Notes: generated by a model from the letters alone, not told the origin. A stretch of DNA of 64,000 bases from Plantago ovata (GCA_028274465.1 CM051456.1:113699397-113763396); one strand, 5' to 3'. Positions 24,728-36,330 are shown, numbered from the stretch's first letter. Translations and numbers: made by a program.

Positions 24728-25821
24728 ATCTAGTCTTTCTTACCCCCTCAATTCACTTTTTAATACCAGACGGAATAAGTGGTGGTCGCTTTTAAACTCG
24801 TACTCCTGATTCTCTGTTTCACAGTGCAGGAAGCATGAGATGATAAACTACACTCTCCATTCCATTCAATGAAATTTTATGACCAACACTTAATACACTG
24901 AACAAGAACACTCTTATAAAACACAATATTCTATGTTAAAAAGTTCACTTTTACCTCGAGACTTTACGCTGCAAGAGATACAATGTATAACTACACTGAG
25001 AGTCAACCAGTAACACTCCACATAAAATTTAGAAAAAAAAAACAAATTTAAAAAAAAAAATCTCACTAGATTTTCGAATTAATATTTACGGAGTAGTTGT
25101 GCAAACATCAATGTTGATTACACAGAAAGAAAACGCCCAATGTAGCAGTATTTTCAGAACTCGAGCACATAATCTATAAGAGCTAGACAGATTTGCCTGT
25201 GTAAATCTTACCCGCGAGACAATCAGAATTGTAGCGAATCACAACCCCAAATAATTGAGTAAGAAATTCTGAGCTTAGTATTTAACATGGGAAATCCAAA
25301 TTGGAAGCACAAATTGTGATAAATTAAACTCAATTTCAGTACGCCGAAGTAAAATTTATCAGATTACCCAGAACTATAAAATCTGACCTTTATCTTTCTC
25401 GTTTCTCGTCGACTCCAAATTCCACTGAGAATCTGTTAGAGCAATTAAAGTTTCAGGTTTGATTTACAGGAGATGGATTGGGATGAATTTTGACCTAATT
25501 TAGCAATCTGAGCTTTTTCTTTCTTTTTTTTTTGGTAAAGAATCTGAGCTTTTTCGAGCAGATATTATAAAGTGAAATATGAAGTGTAATTTGCTGAATG
25601 TACCCAAAACTTTGGCTTAATGACCATTGATTAATATAGCACCCAATTACAATTATTTTATGCTACTCGACTACTCGTAAAGGAGTATATAACTGCTGAA
25701 TGGCACCAAACTTTTGCTCAATGGCTAATATGGCACACAATTGGTCATGTTCGATTCATATAAAAAAATAATTTACAGTTCAGTTTAGATTTTGATCGTA
25801 CAATTTTAAAATTAAGTGTTA
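24728..25821. other. TAF7-A upstream region (promoter side)
   Basis: This is matched by 36331-36517 (inverted) and by 42150-43010 (same orientation), so the upstream region of TAF7 is part of the duplication. At about 24889 lies the unoccupied form of the hAT insertion site (ACCAACACTTAATACACTG). The 5' UTR and promoter of TAF7 should lie here; no motif was assigned. Confidence 0.6.
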
Positions 25822-26420
25822 CTCTCTCTATTCCATAAATAAACTTCCTAAGATCATTCACTCAACTTTCCTAAATTATCTTTTTTCTTAAATTTTGGCA
25901 AAAAATTAAAATATGTGTTAAAATCATAACAAATCAATTTCCCTAAAATTTGAATTGACAACCTAAAAAAATAGAAAAAAGTATTCACATGCCTAAACTT
26001 GTACATGCCTAAAACTTTTTAGTGTATTAATAATTAATTTATATACTATATTTAGAATATGTGGTTATTAAAATTATTATTTATATTTATATTAAATCAC
26101 TAAAAGGGAATCTGATTTTAGTGAATTGTTAATTACATATTTAAAATATTATAGGGAATGAGTTTAAAACGATTTTTAGTAAATTTTTATAGGGAAACTG
26201 TTGTGAATGCTCTAAGGTTGACGTTTTTCAAACTTTGACCGCAAATTACTCATATATTACATATGATTAGTATATAATAGAGCTATATTAGAAAAATATA
26301 CTTAATTTTCTTTCATAATATAATTTTATTATATTTTTTGAGTGTGTAATGTAGGAGTAATTTACGGTTAAAGTTCGAAAACAAGTCAACCTTAGGAAGC
26401 TTATTATGGAACAGAGGAAA
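25822..26420. mobile_element. Stowaway-like inverted-repeat element with nested inverted repeat
   Basis: The left end CTCTCTCTATTCCATAA and the right end in reverse complement TTTCCTCTGTTCCATAA are inverted relatives flanked by TA. The repeats continue with AACTTCCTAAG and AGCTTCCTAAG. A second inverted pair inside (about 26213-26258 against 26358-26395, GGTTGAC with TTTCAAACTTTGACC) suggests one element nested in another. The paralogous region near 42990-43030 lacks the insertion. Confidence 0.65.
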
Positions 26421-26636
26421 TATTGTATTTTATCTTTGCCAAGTTTGCTCTTCTAACCAAATCTATATTTCAGTTTATACACCCTAACTCTTTGATAGGC
26501 CTTTTCTCCGTACGATTTTGTTCAAAAAATTAACTAATTCTACAATAATTAGCACAATGCAGGTAACTAAGGCCTGTTTTTATGCAAAATTGCAAAGGCT
26601 TCACAGGATTGATGTCTGTTGATAACTTTATATATA

Positions 26637-26893
26637 CTTCCTCTGTCCCAAAACAGTTACACCATTTTCTCATTTTGGACGTCCTATTAGATTGCACCAT
26701 TTCATTTCTTTGTCATATTTAGAAAGGTTGTACTTCGTAATACTTTTATATTATATCAACATATTTGAGTGGCCACAAATCTCCAATAAAATAAAAACAA
26801 CCCTCATTATAAATGTAAAATTCAATATTTAACTATTCTCCTTACTTTTTGTACCCAAAAATAAATGGTACAACTGCTTTGGGACGGAGAAAG
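26637..26893. mobile_element. Stowaway-like MITE (257 bp, TA target site)
   Basis: The left end CTTCCTCTGTCCCAAAACAG and the right end in reverse complement CTTTCTCCGTCCCAAAGCAG are flanked by TA. The paralogue at about 43160-43185 runs straight through this site without the element. Confidence 0.85.
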
Positions 26894-27129
26894 TATATCA
26901 TCATCCGATCACAGGAGTGAAAGACAATGGAAATGTAAAAAGATAAATACTTAAATATTAATTAGCCACATGAAATTACTTTCCTAGATGGGGGGAGATC
27001 AAATCTTGCAAAATGGCATCGCAAAATTTACATCTACTACTATTCGATAATCAAGTGTAAATCAGAAACATTCTCGCACATGTCTTTCTCTAACTCTTTT
27101 GTTCCTAATTAACTAATGCCTGATGATAA

Positions 27130-27290
27130 TATGAAGGATGCTCGTGTCTGTTGTAGCCATAATTATAGCCTCTCCCCTTTGGTTATATTGTGGGTTGCAG
27201 CCAGAAGCACCCGGCTCTTGCCATAGACATTATACCTCACACACTTGGCACACTCATGTTTCTTGTGGGACAAAAATTCATAATCGATTG
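27130..27290 (-). pseudogene. Isolated ATXR last-exon (SET) fragment 1
   Basis: The - strand encodes a decayed SET end resembling KCVRYNVYGKSRVLLAATHN and ITKGERL, followed by frame disruption where YYDYNGYEHE would be. It is preceded (26895-27130) by the shared ATXR 3' flank. Upstream ATXR exons are absent. Confidence 0.8.
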
Positions 27291-27930
27291 GGATATGTTC
27301 GCTCTCTACATGCGACCTATAAAAGGGGCGCTCATTACCAACATATTCCAAACTGAGTATGAATTTGATATCTCAAACATGAAAACATGGTAAGCTTGTT
27401 GAGGACCGTAAGTGTACGTTTGCAAATGTATAACGAAAGAATCGAAGGCTGTATATATTGAAAATGTGGTTAGGACGTAACTTTTTGTTGGAGTTGTTGG
27501 GAAGAAAAAAAAAACATTGAATTTGTCTGTTGCAAGCAATAAAGTGAAAACCTAATCCTCTGCAGATAGCACATGCATGAATGAAAGCTAAGGGATGGTA
27601 AGAGGTGGTGAACCTTGGTTTTTCTTACATTGATGACATAAAATGCATGCATCCAACTATCAAATGAAGACATTGCACTAAAAAGAAGAAAAGAAAAAAA
27701 AATTGTGCTATTGATTGTACTAAACCTGAAAAGAAGAGATTATATGCTTATTATAGGTTCGGTTTTGTCATTTCTTGTCATTTCTTGCTTTGATTGACTT
27801 TTTTTTTCTTTGGAAATTATTGCATTTTAATGTGGTTGTTCAACTCATTAAATGCTTGTATCAATGACGAAAGGGAGTGCATAAGTTAGAATCACATTTT
27901 AGTTTTCAATAACACAATAAAATTCATCTG
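27291..27930. other. Unassigned AT-rich stretch
   Basis: No coding frame, transposon end or repeat was recognised between the SET fragment and the gypsy remnant. Confidence 0.4.
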
Positions 27931-29240
27931 CTCGAAGGCTAGGCATGCGAGGACCGATGTAGGAGGTTGGAAGGGGCCGGACCTACAAGGCGGCTCCCAT
28001 AGATGACTATGATGCAATACTAGGGTTGGAGTAGCTTGACGAGGTACATGATTGCATTGTGCCACACTCTAACTCGATTTACTTGATGGGAAAGGACAAA
28101 CCATACGAGATGGAGGCACGAAGGGAAGCCAAGGAGCATGGCATGATGTATGCGTCATGGATTGAAGTAATACCACTAGGGCTTGTGACGGGTGGCATGT
28201 CCTAGACTCTGAAGGGGACGGATGGGCCCAGGGTTGGGGACAAGGGTGTGTCGAGATCGGGGTCGAAAGAGTCAGGAACGAATCACAAGCCAAGGTGACC
28301 AAGGGGTTATTAAGCAAGACCACCAGGCAGTCGAGATCTTAAGACATGTGTTAGATGAACAAAGGGGCTTTGTCCAAGGATATCAAGTCGGGGCGACTGA
28401 GGCACGAGATGGCAAAGTCGAGAAGAAAGAATAAGGGGGCTGGGGGAACTTGAGTCATGGCGACGCAAGGGACTCGAGCACTTATGAACGAGACACATTC
28501 CAGTATCAAGTTGTGATGGCAAGAAGGACGTTGCCAGCTTTGGTGGGGGAGAATGTGGTAAGTGACCATTTTGGGGAGATTTTTCTGCACAAGCTAGTGG
28601 TAGTTCACGAGCAGAATCTAGAAGGCTTGGCGCAAGACTACATCTAGAAAGTTAGGGGTTATCATGTAAATGGAACTCTCTAGAATGTAGTAGGAATCTT
28701 CATTGTACATAGTAGAGTAGACTACTCTATAACATGGTATGTGTATGTAGTAATAATGTGGAAGTATCTAGAATCCATCCAAGAGTTGTATAAATAAGGG
28801 GTAGGGAGTTGAACTCAACCGAGTAAAGTGAATCAATTGTAGAGATAGAAAGTCCAAGAGAGAAGTTTGAGCATTGTGCTAATACAAGAATCTTTTTTGG
28901 CAAGCGTGTATGTCTTGCTTTTGTTTGTTCTCTTTCAAAATCACTTTAAACACTTACACATTTTTGGGCAAGTTTAGATTGCTAGGCCCGGGGCGACCTA
29001 GTCAAGCACCGCATGTGTTCAGTTCTTTCGGTAAACCAATTAAGTTTCATTCCGTACACAAGATCATTTATATTAATTTTCCAACACTCCCCCGCACTCA
29101 TGGTCGATTTCAACGTCATTGGGAGACCAATCGAGTGAAAATTTAATATAGGATGGGGTTTCCCTCCGCGGAGAATAGAACCCCGGTATAGACGTGAGCT
29201 ATAAATCCAACTCTCGTTGGATAACAACAAAACATCTACT
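27931..29240 (+). mobile_element. Ty3/gypsy retrotransposon remnant: protease piece and 3' LTR-like end
   Basis: A frame at about 27980-28200 reads like the gypsy aspartic protease region: APIDDYDAILGLE, a stop, then LDEV, IVPHSNSIYLMGK and EARREAKEHGMM. No reverse transcriptase or integrase follows. Instead there is a purine tract ending GGTGGGGGAGAATGTGG (about 28540-28556), typical of the start of a 3' LTR zone, and a TATAAATAAGGGG box at 28790. LTR borders and target duplications were not found, so the limits are approximate. Confidence 0.65.
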
Positions 29241-29625
29241 TCCTTAACCTTATACCGATTACATCAAACTATTAACTTTCATTAACCACCTTAATTTTGA
29301 TTGTTAGTAAAATCATAGGTTCTTCCGTTACAAATTTTGAACACTAATAATGATATCATATTAGCAAGTTTAATGAATTAAGTAGTCTTCTTATATATAG
29401 TGCTTTGGTAATGTTGAGATGATATGTCAAGAAATCAATTTCTAGATCGATGATGGTAACATTCTGATAAACTAGCCACTTAGTCATGTTAGTAGTTCTT
29501 CAATTCCTAAATTAAAATATCCACTTAGTCATGTTAGTAGTTGTTGAATTTCTAAATTGAAATAAGTAAATAATACAAGAATTAAGAAGTTTCATTAGGC
29601 AAATTTTAGTAACAAATCAAAAAAT

Positions 29626-30085
29626 ACCCATTGTTGACGTAGAACAAATGGAGCACGAGGAATGTTAAAACTCAACATGACCGCTTTCAACGAAATCATA
29701 ATGATGTTGTTGGACATGTTAATTCCTAACAACTAATTGAACAACGTACATATATGAGAATATCATGTTTGATCATAGGTAGGTTTGTCATGAATAACTC
29801 TAACAGACAACAATGGCAAAAATTAGCATATCAATGAAAATGTAGTTTAGTTTACAAACAAAAAGTAATAGCTAGGTTTGTCATGGTATTGTTCATTCAG
29901 CTTCTTGCCCCTTAACACTTGCTGGGTATATATGTGTATCTTCCAAAGTAAGCACCACCCATTGTTGACCTAGAAGAAATGGAGCGGGAAGGTTAAAACT
30001 CAACATAACCTCTTTCAGCGAAATGATAATAATGTTGTTGGACATGTTTATGTTACTAACAACTAATTCAAAAACGTACCTATAA
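29626..30085. repeat. Two-copy direct repeat of about 130 bp
   Basis: Blocks at about 29626-29760 and 29956-30085 share CCCATTGTTGAC, TTAAAACTCAACAT, ATGTTGTTGGACATGTT and AACAACTAATT, with scattered changes. The remainder of 29240-30297 shows no gene. Confidence 0.7.
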
Positions 30086-30306
30086 CATATCTAGCTTAAT
30101 AGTGAAGCAACTAATCTATCTTGTACATGTACATTTATGTTAATCCTTACTCATATAACAAGTCAACTAGGATTTGACTAGCTACTTGATATGTAGTTAG
30201 CAGAAATGCAGTCACTCAAATGCAGGTATATGAGCCTCAAGTGAAACCCCTCTCACTATTCATTAGGGGTATCATAACTAGGATATAATTTTCAATATAT
30301 CATATA

Positions 30307-31164
30307 GGGTAAATATCATATGGTACCCCTCTTGGGACACCATTTTGCATATACAACCCCCATAGTCCCAGAATTACATCCAGGTCAATGAGCCCATTTT
30401 TTTGTTGACCAAGGATTAAGTCACTCTTCATTGCTATTGCGTAAGAACCAAACACAACCTTAATTCCTTTTCATTTCTTTTTTATTTTACTATTTCGTTT
30501 CTTTTTTTTTTTTTTTGTTCATCTTCTTCTTCATCTCCAATCTCCGGTACCGAAATAATTCTGCAACTCTGATTATGGAGCTTTGCAGCCCCAGAATCGG
30601 AGCCTTATAGCTCGGGCGTTGGAGCTATTTGCAGCTCCGATTTGGAGCTGTAACCGCCCCGGATCGGAGCGGTTACAGCTCCGATCGGTGGCTATTTACA
30701 GTCCCAGCTCTACAGCCCCGAACCCGATTCGGGGTTGTAACAGCTCCGTTCTGGAGCTGTTAAGCAGCTTCGAAATGTGATTTTATCTGTTTTTTTTTCT
30801 TTTTTAATAATTTAGGACTTATATTAATTTTTGTAGGGTTTATTTTTAAATAATTTTTTGGACCATCTTGAAATATTGTAATATTATGTGGGTTTGTTTT
30901 TAAATATATTATGTTAATTTTGTAAAAATAAAATATTTGGGTTAAAAGTGTAATAAACAAAAGTTCTAATTGTTTGGTCAACCAAAAACCTGATAATTGA
31001 CAAAGGGTAAAAAAGTACTTTTAATGAATAAGTTCGCGAAAAGTTAAGTTCGTGAATCCAGATATAATTAAACATCATCTAACAAGGGAGTGGATGCAAA
31101 CTCCGGACTAAGGAAGGTTAGATGTAATTAAAAGCACTAATTGGGTACCATATGCAAAATACCC
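30307..31164. mobile_element. MULE-like element with 9-bp target duplication and GC-rich core
   Basis: The left end GGGTAAATATCATATGGTAC and the right end in reverse complement GGGTATTTTGCATATGGTAC form terminal inverted repeats. They are flanked by TATCATATA and TGTCATATA (9 bp, one mismatch), the size expected for Mutator-like elements. The core at 30575-30775 is rich in GGAGCTG/CAGCTCC inverted motifs in an otherwise AT-rich element. No transposase was found. Confidence 0.75.
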
Positions 31165-31194
31165 TGTCATATATGTGACTTAAAGTATGCCAAG

Positions 31195-31620
31195 AATCAA
31201 AGTCAATCTAGATTGACTGTGGATACAACTACATTAACGGAAGTAGAATAGAACTGCAAATCCAATCAAAACCAATCTAGATTCATTGTGGATTTACCTA
31301 CATTAATGGAAGTAGAATAAAACCATTTTCATAACGTTGTATCATTTACGATTTTCAAACACTTCCGCTCATAAGCCAAAAATATACATATATATTTCGG
31401 CTCAGAATTATAGTCAATAATAAAATAATAACATTCAAATTTCCACCGGTTCATATGCTCAAATTCATTCGTAACTTCGAATCTCGGTACACCACCGACG
31501 ATTTCACCTTTCCCGGTTCCCCCGGCTGGCGGTTTGTAAGGTGGGTCTGAAGGCTGATGTCCAGCGAGAATATTATAAGTTGATGGCATTAAACTATATT
31601 TCTTGGCAAATTAATGAGGT
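31195..31620 (-). other. Duplicated ORF-like flank beside a broken xylanase
   Basis: The - strand 31589-31440 is open and reads MPSTYNILAGHQPSDPP, PAGGTGKGEIVGGVPRF and EVTNEFEHMNRW. I do not recognise the family. A diverged copy lies at 12880-13080. It could be the last exon of an unrelated gene, or plain 3' flank of the xylanase block that happens to be open. Confidence 0.35.
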
Positions 31621-32696
31621 GCGGAGATTTTCAAGATCACATCACGTTTACACACCTGCATAATAAAACAATTTACTTTTGAGGAATTTCATACATCTCT
31701 AACAAGGAGAAAATGTCAAAGTAATGATTCTATAACATCATTTGAGAACTGAGCTCGTATATTTCAAGGACTAATTTATTCCAAGGAAAGACGTTTAGGT
31801 TCTTAAAAGTGTTCTAACCATGTATGTCAACCGGAAAGATTTGAAGCCCATCAACCATCAGATTAACACTAGGATTAGGAGTTATTCTAATGTTTTGAGG
31901 CTTAGTTACCCTACCCCATTACCAATACGGACCCAAGCCCAACTTGATATGTTTGTATGTTATCATCTGTGCTGGACCCATCCATGTCTCAGTACGAATC
32001 CACCACAAGGATTTAACGGCCACTTAATGGCTCATTATGAGACTTGAGAGACCTTCTAGCCATAGGAGGAAGGGTGCATGGTTAACCATGTAGAATGGTT
32101 AGAGTGCAATTTCCAAGGGGAAACCAACCATTTGTAAGAAAGAGATGGAGGAATCAGCAATAATAGCATATATGACATTTAGGGCGTCCAGTCATAGTGG
32201 GGCAATTGTCATAGTGGTGTAACAGTGTAAGTATACATTTAGGGTGTCCTGTCATAGTGGTGCTCATCAACCTAAAGATAAGGACGCCCAACGTCATTGT
32301 TAAATGTTGGATTCAGTATGATGCCCCCAAGCTCCGTGAGATGAACTTCAACCTTCCCTCTCCTAGTATGATAAGCAAACACGTACAAAAGCAGGTAAAA
32401 ACATGTGTTCAGTGCTAATTAAGGAGCAATTTTGAGCTAATATTGGATCCCATAAAAATTAGACTCGGTGAATTTTTGTTAAAAAGAAATAGCAAAGTAT
32501 GATGGCTATGTGATATCGACACCATCTTCATAACAAAGCAAACATGAAAGAACAAAGTAGCTTTTGAATAAACTTACATGAAAACTAGCGAAACTTGTAC
32601 AGGAGATCTCCATTTTTTTTTTATTATTATTATTATTATTTTTTTGAAACGGGCAGGAGATCACCACTTATCTTATGAGTATATCAATTCCAGAGG
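31621..32696 (-). pseudogene. Xylanase pseudogene fragment 3
   Basis: Pieces of several exons survive in order on the - strand: the start of the GH10 exon (31625-31660), the end of the third CBM22 exon (about 31820-31885) fused by deletion to its middle (31888-32060), part of the second CBM22 exon (about 32290-32365) and the third coding intron region to 32690. A short duplicated motif containing ACATTTAGGGCGTCC lies at 32174-32290, and an ATT microsatellite at 32620-32645. It joins the ATXR 3' flank directly at about 32697. Confidence 0.8.
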
Positions 32697-33479
32697 ATAA
32701 TGAAAATGAAAGATGCATACATATAATAACTTCTCTGAGAACCATTCAAGTTGAAATGGACATATCCATTTCTCACCAAAACCAGTACTATGTTGCAACT
32801 GAGAAGCAGTCACAATAAACAACAACTGTTTTGCTGTTTGGGAGGCAAGAACAGTACAATGACTTTCAGACAGTTTTAACGATCAAATGACTCAGCTCGG
32901 GCCCTGCCTCAGTCGCGAGATCTCAAACAGAAGATCAAGATACTAAAAATGAGCAACATTATTATTACAGCTGCAAAATTTCTATGTGAGGAGATCAAGT
33001 CATACGCAATAGCAGCGCAAACCGAGAAAGAATGAGAAACTTTCATTCGCATGCAATCGTGTAGAACTGTCAGTCAGTTTTCATGCCCTGAAGAATGTCT
33101 TTCTTTAATTTCTCTGTCCCTGATTAACTAACTTTTCTGTACTGATGCCTAACGATAATGAGAGAAGTGATAACACAACTTGAAAAATAAGAGCACAAAT
33201 ATTGAGCCAATTGGACTCTTGAGCAACTAAGATTGACCAAATTGATCTAAGTAACAATGTACTACTAGATCCTAACTGAATAAATATCCTATCTTTGAAT
33301 CCAAATAACCTACTGAAACATTTATATGAACACTACAAATTTCACAATGCCCATCCAATGAGGCCAAAACACATGATAAATACAATTCTGGGCCAAAACT
33401 GTTGTTTTCTCTATCTACTCTCAGGGTATTACAAGCAAATTAAGTTTGTTATGATGTTTGTGCTTCGTCGCAAGTGAGT

Positions 33480-34187
33480 TAGTGCGACACAGCTTACACA
33501 AACATATGAGTCGGATCAGTGGCGAAGCCAGAAGCAAAATAAGTTAAAATATGATATTTTTCTTAGAAATATATTTAAAAATATATACATGCAATAAAAA
33601 AAATTTAAAAGTAAATTCATTTTTCATATGTTTCTAACTTAACCTTCAATTAATGTGGATAAGATTTCAAGCATTAAAACAAGAAACAAGCGACATCCAT
33701 AGTTCAAAAAGATTGAACATACACAATCTAGATTTAAAAATAAAAAATTGACAAATTTTAAAAATGTAAGATAAAAATCAAAAATAATTTTTTAAATGAT
33801 ATTTGAGACAAGTCTAAATAAACAATAAAATAAAATAAAAAAAGAAAGAGAGAAGGAAGAGTGCTATTAAATATTAACCACTAGCAAAAGAGGACAAGAA
33901 TTTGGGATTCTTACCACTGGGATCAGGATCGACCGTGGGACTTGGTGTATAAAAATTTGGGATTCTTACCACTGGGACAAACAAATTTAGATTAATATCT
34001 TTACTATATATAATTATATATAGTTTTATCTACAATTTCACTGGACTCTATCTGGCTTCGCCAGTGAGTCGGATACTCATGCTCGTATCCGTTGTAGTCA
34101 TAATATAGCCTCTCCCCTTTGGCTATATCACGGGTTGCAACCAAAAGCACCCGGCTCTCCCCATAGACATTGTACCTCACACACTTC
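33480..34187 (-). pseudogene. Isolated ATXR last-exon (SET) fragment 2, interrupted by a hAT MITE
   Basis: The SET end of the ATXR exon 6 (LYYDYNGYEHEYPTH region, then back to KCVRYNVYGESRVL) is present but split by the 550-bp element at 33517-34066. It ends abruptly at the junction near 34187, after the bases encoding KCV. It cannot be expressed as a methyltransferase. Confidence 0.85.
33517..34066. mobile_element. hAT-type non-autonomous element with perfect 8-bp target duplication
   Basis: Terminal inverted repeats are CAGTGGCGAAGCCAGA at the left and TCTGGCTTCGCCAGTG at the right. AGTCGGAT flanks both sides (33509-33516 and 34067-34074). The same site is empty in ATXR-A (near 16090) and ATXR-B (near 48650). 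It contains no transposase; the interior is AT-rich. Confidence 0.92.
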
Positions 34188-34237
34188 AACACTGCCTCAA
34201 CCAAAACCATGTCCCAAGCAGTTGAGGCAGTGTTGAA
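34185..34237. repeat. Perfect 17-bp hairpin at a rearrangement junction
   Basis: The arms TTCAACACTGCCTCAAC (34185-34201) and GTTGAGGCAGTGTTGAA (34221-34237) are perfect inverted copies with a 19-base loop. The first arm begins in the last bases that match ATXR and ends in foreign sequence, so the hairpin sits exactly on the breakpoint. Confidence 0.85.
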
Positions 34238-35363
34238 CCCTAAGCAATAGTACAAAAGAATCACAATTTCAAAACCTTACTATAGTGGAATTATATAAGA
34301 TGCAATGGATGTCTTGAAGCAAGAAAACTCACTTGAATCCGTCGCACGTTGGGCATAGACAAGGATTTATAACCAAGGGATCATATAGGGGTGACCACAT
34401 TATCGTACCATTGCCTTTACATAGCTTGCACATGTAATACCCTACTCCTTTACAAGGTAGACACGGATTTCCATATTTCTTCTGCAAAATAACCAGATAT
34501 TATAACATCACACAAGATTATAACATTACTCTGAATAAACAAACCATGAGCTACATAGAAAGTCTTTATCGCTGAACCGAGACATGTATCTATGTATAAA
34601 ACGAGGTACAGAGGATGCTTATGTGTAACCGAATACAATTCTATAAGTTTATCGGTGTATGTTTATGTTTGAATCTTAGTATGTATCACCTTTTTATGTG
34701 TGAGGTATCTTTGCGAAATGGTAGATGTTAGAGAATAGAGAGCAAAAGTTCCCCCAAAAAATGTAGCGGAGGCAGTTGCAATCCGGCGCAGTAGTTTGGA
34801 AACACCATCACCATCCATTTCTATCAACTCTTTATTATGTGAGTCTATGATTGATCATTTAACTGCCAGGAACATAGAGCAAGAAAAAAAAAAGGATAAA
34901 AAGCAGAAGATGAGTTTGTGCCATAAACCCAGTAAGAGAGTAACATCAAATTAACACACACACACACAAGTCCAATGTTTATGAGATGAAAAACAGCATA
35001 GGTGAAAAAGAAAGCCAAAAAAGTACTAATGGAAGGGGAAAAACTGGATAAGAAAGGTGCAATTATGCATCAATGCAATTCTATTTCATCAAATTACACC
35101 ACCAACATGGCAACATTGAGTAAAATTAATTGATCATAGTGCAGCGAAAAGGTAAAAAACATGAAAGAATACTAGAAATCAAATCAGCAGCAAGTGGTGT
35201 ATATTACAAATACCCAGATAGAAAAAATAATTCTTACTTACACTGCCTGGCGAGAAGGTTATCGAAGAGGGAAATTCGGAGAGATTGAAGCTTTCGTTAC
35301 CAACAAACGGTGCCCAAACCAACAATGAAGAAACACAAATGAAATGAAGCTCAAGCGGATTGG
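34238..35363 (-). pseudogene. Fragment of a DnaJ-type cysteine-rich zinc-finger gene
   Basis: One exon is clear at 34481-34333, with an ATTTTGCAG acceptor and a GTGAGT donor. It encodes NPCLPCKGVGYYMCKLCKGN, then MWSPLYDPLVINPCLCPTCD, the CxxCxGxG layout of plant DnaJ-like cysteine-rich proteins related to chloroplast assembly factors. A second open piece ends at a GTAAGT donor near 35241 and may be part of a 5' exon, but it has no ATG in frame. Later exons are missing. It is a gene fragment brought in with the rearranged hAT region. Confidence 0.65.
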
Positions 35364-35531
35364 CAAAGTGAGAACGAAGACAATGAATTATAGTACTATC
35401 TGTCAGTTAACTCGCCAACTGAAACACTACTAATTCGTTTATGACGTGAATGAGACTCTTACTTCACATTACATAAAGGGCTCCAGCAACCTTCCGCGCT
35501 TTGCCCTCGCTTTATGGAGAACAAAGGATTT
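35364..35531. repeat. Junction repeat P, copy 1 (about 166 bp)
   Basis: This segment is almost identical to 39999-40164 in the same orientation (CAAAGTGAGAACGAAGACAA at the start, GAGAACAAAGGATTT at the end). It lies upstream of the DnaJ-like fragment and may be its promoter. Each copy directly abuts one half of the split hAT element. Confidence 0.9.
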
Positions 35532-36330
35532 CTTTACCAGACAGACGAATAACATAGACAAATTCTTTAACAGACAGACGAATAACATAGACAAATTCAG
35601 ACAGGCGATTCAGTTCAGAGACCGGCATAGTAAGACGAGCAGACGACCAGCAGACGAGTGCACGAGACATTGAACAAAGCACATAGTGAATGAAGGCAGA
35701 GAAGTAAACTTGATTGAGTCTAGGTTAAGCGTGAATGAAGGCAGAAAGCATATGGAGATATCATCAATCACGACATTGAACACTTACCCGACAATGGCCG
35801 GAGAGGGAGACACTGGAGACGACCTGAACTTCAAACCATCGCCACCTGAGATCAAAAAACGATTCAAACAGTCAATAACCCGAGCAATTGAGAACGAAAC
35901 AAGTAAGAAATTTAGTAATTCAATCGAAATCAATGACTTACCGTGAATTGATGATGAAATCGGCAGATTAGGAAGATGAATTGATGATGTTAGGTTAGCG
36001 TGAATGAGAGAGGATAAGGCAGAAAGGGGAAAAGTGGAAAACGGGAGAAGGGGGCGGAAGAAATGAGGGTTAGGTTTCTTGCTTGGTATTTATATTAGGT
36101 CATATTTAGGTGGGTTATTTATTAAAAAAATAAATAATAATAATTACTTAATCGGATCGGATCGGATTAATCCGATAATCCGCAGATTTTAATCGGATCC
36201 GATCCGAAAACCGAAAGTGACAAATATAGTGATCCGCAATCCGAACCGAAACTACCGGATCGGATTGGTGCGAATCTGTTTTGCGGTTTTTCGGATCGGT
36301 TTTTCGGTTTCGGTTTTATGCACAGCCCTA
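35532..36330 (-). mobile_element. Left half of a split, inverted hAT transposon
   Basis: In reverse complement the end is TAGGGCTGTGCATAAAACCG, preceded by CTTGGATA, the target duplication also present after the right half at 42150-42157. The terminal 200 bases are packed with GATCCGAT/CGGTTTCGG repeats typical of hAT subterminal regions. A TATAAATACC box at about 36090 (- strand) followed by CAAGAAACCTAACCC looks like the transposase promoter and leader. A 29-bp duplication (ACAGACGAATAACATAGACA) lies near 35545-35600. Confidence 0.85.
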
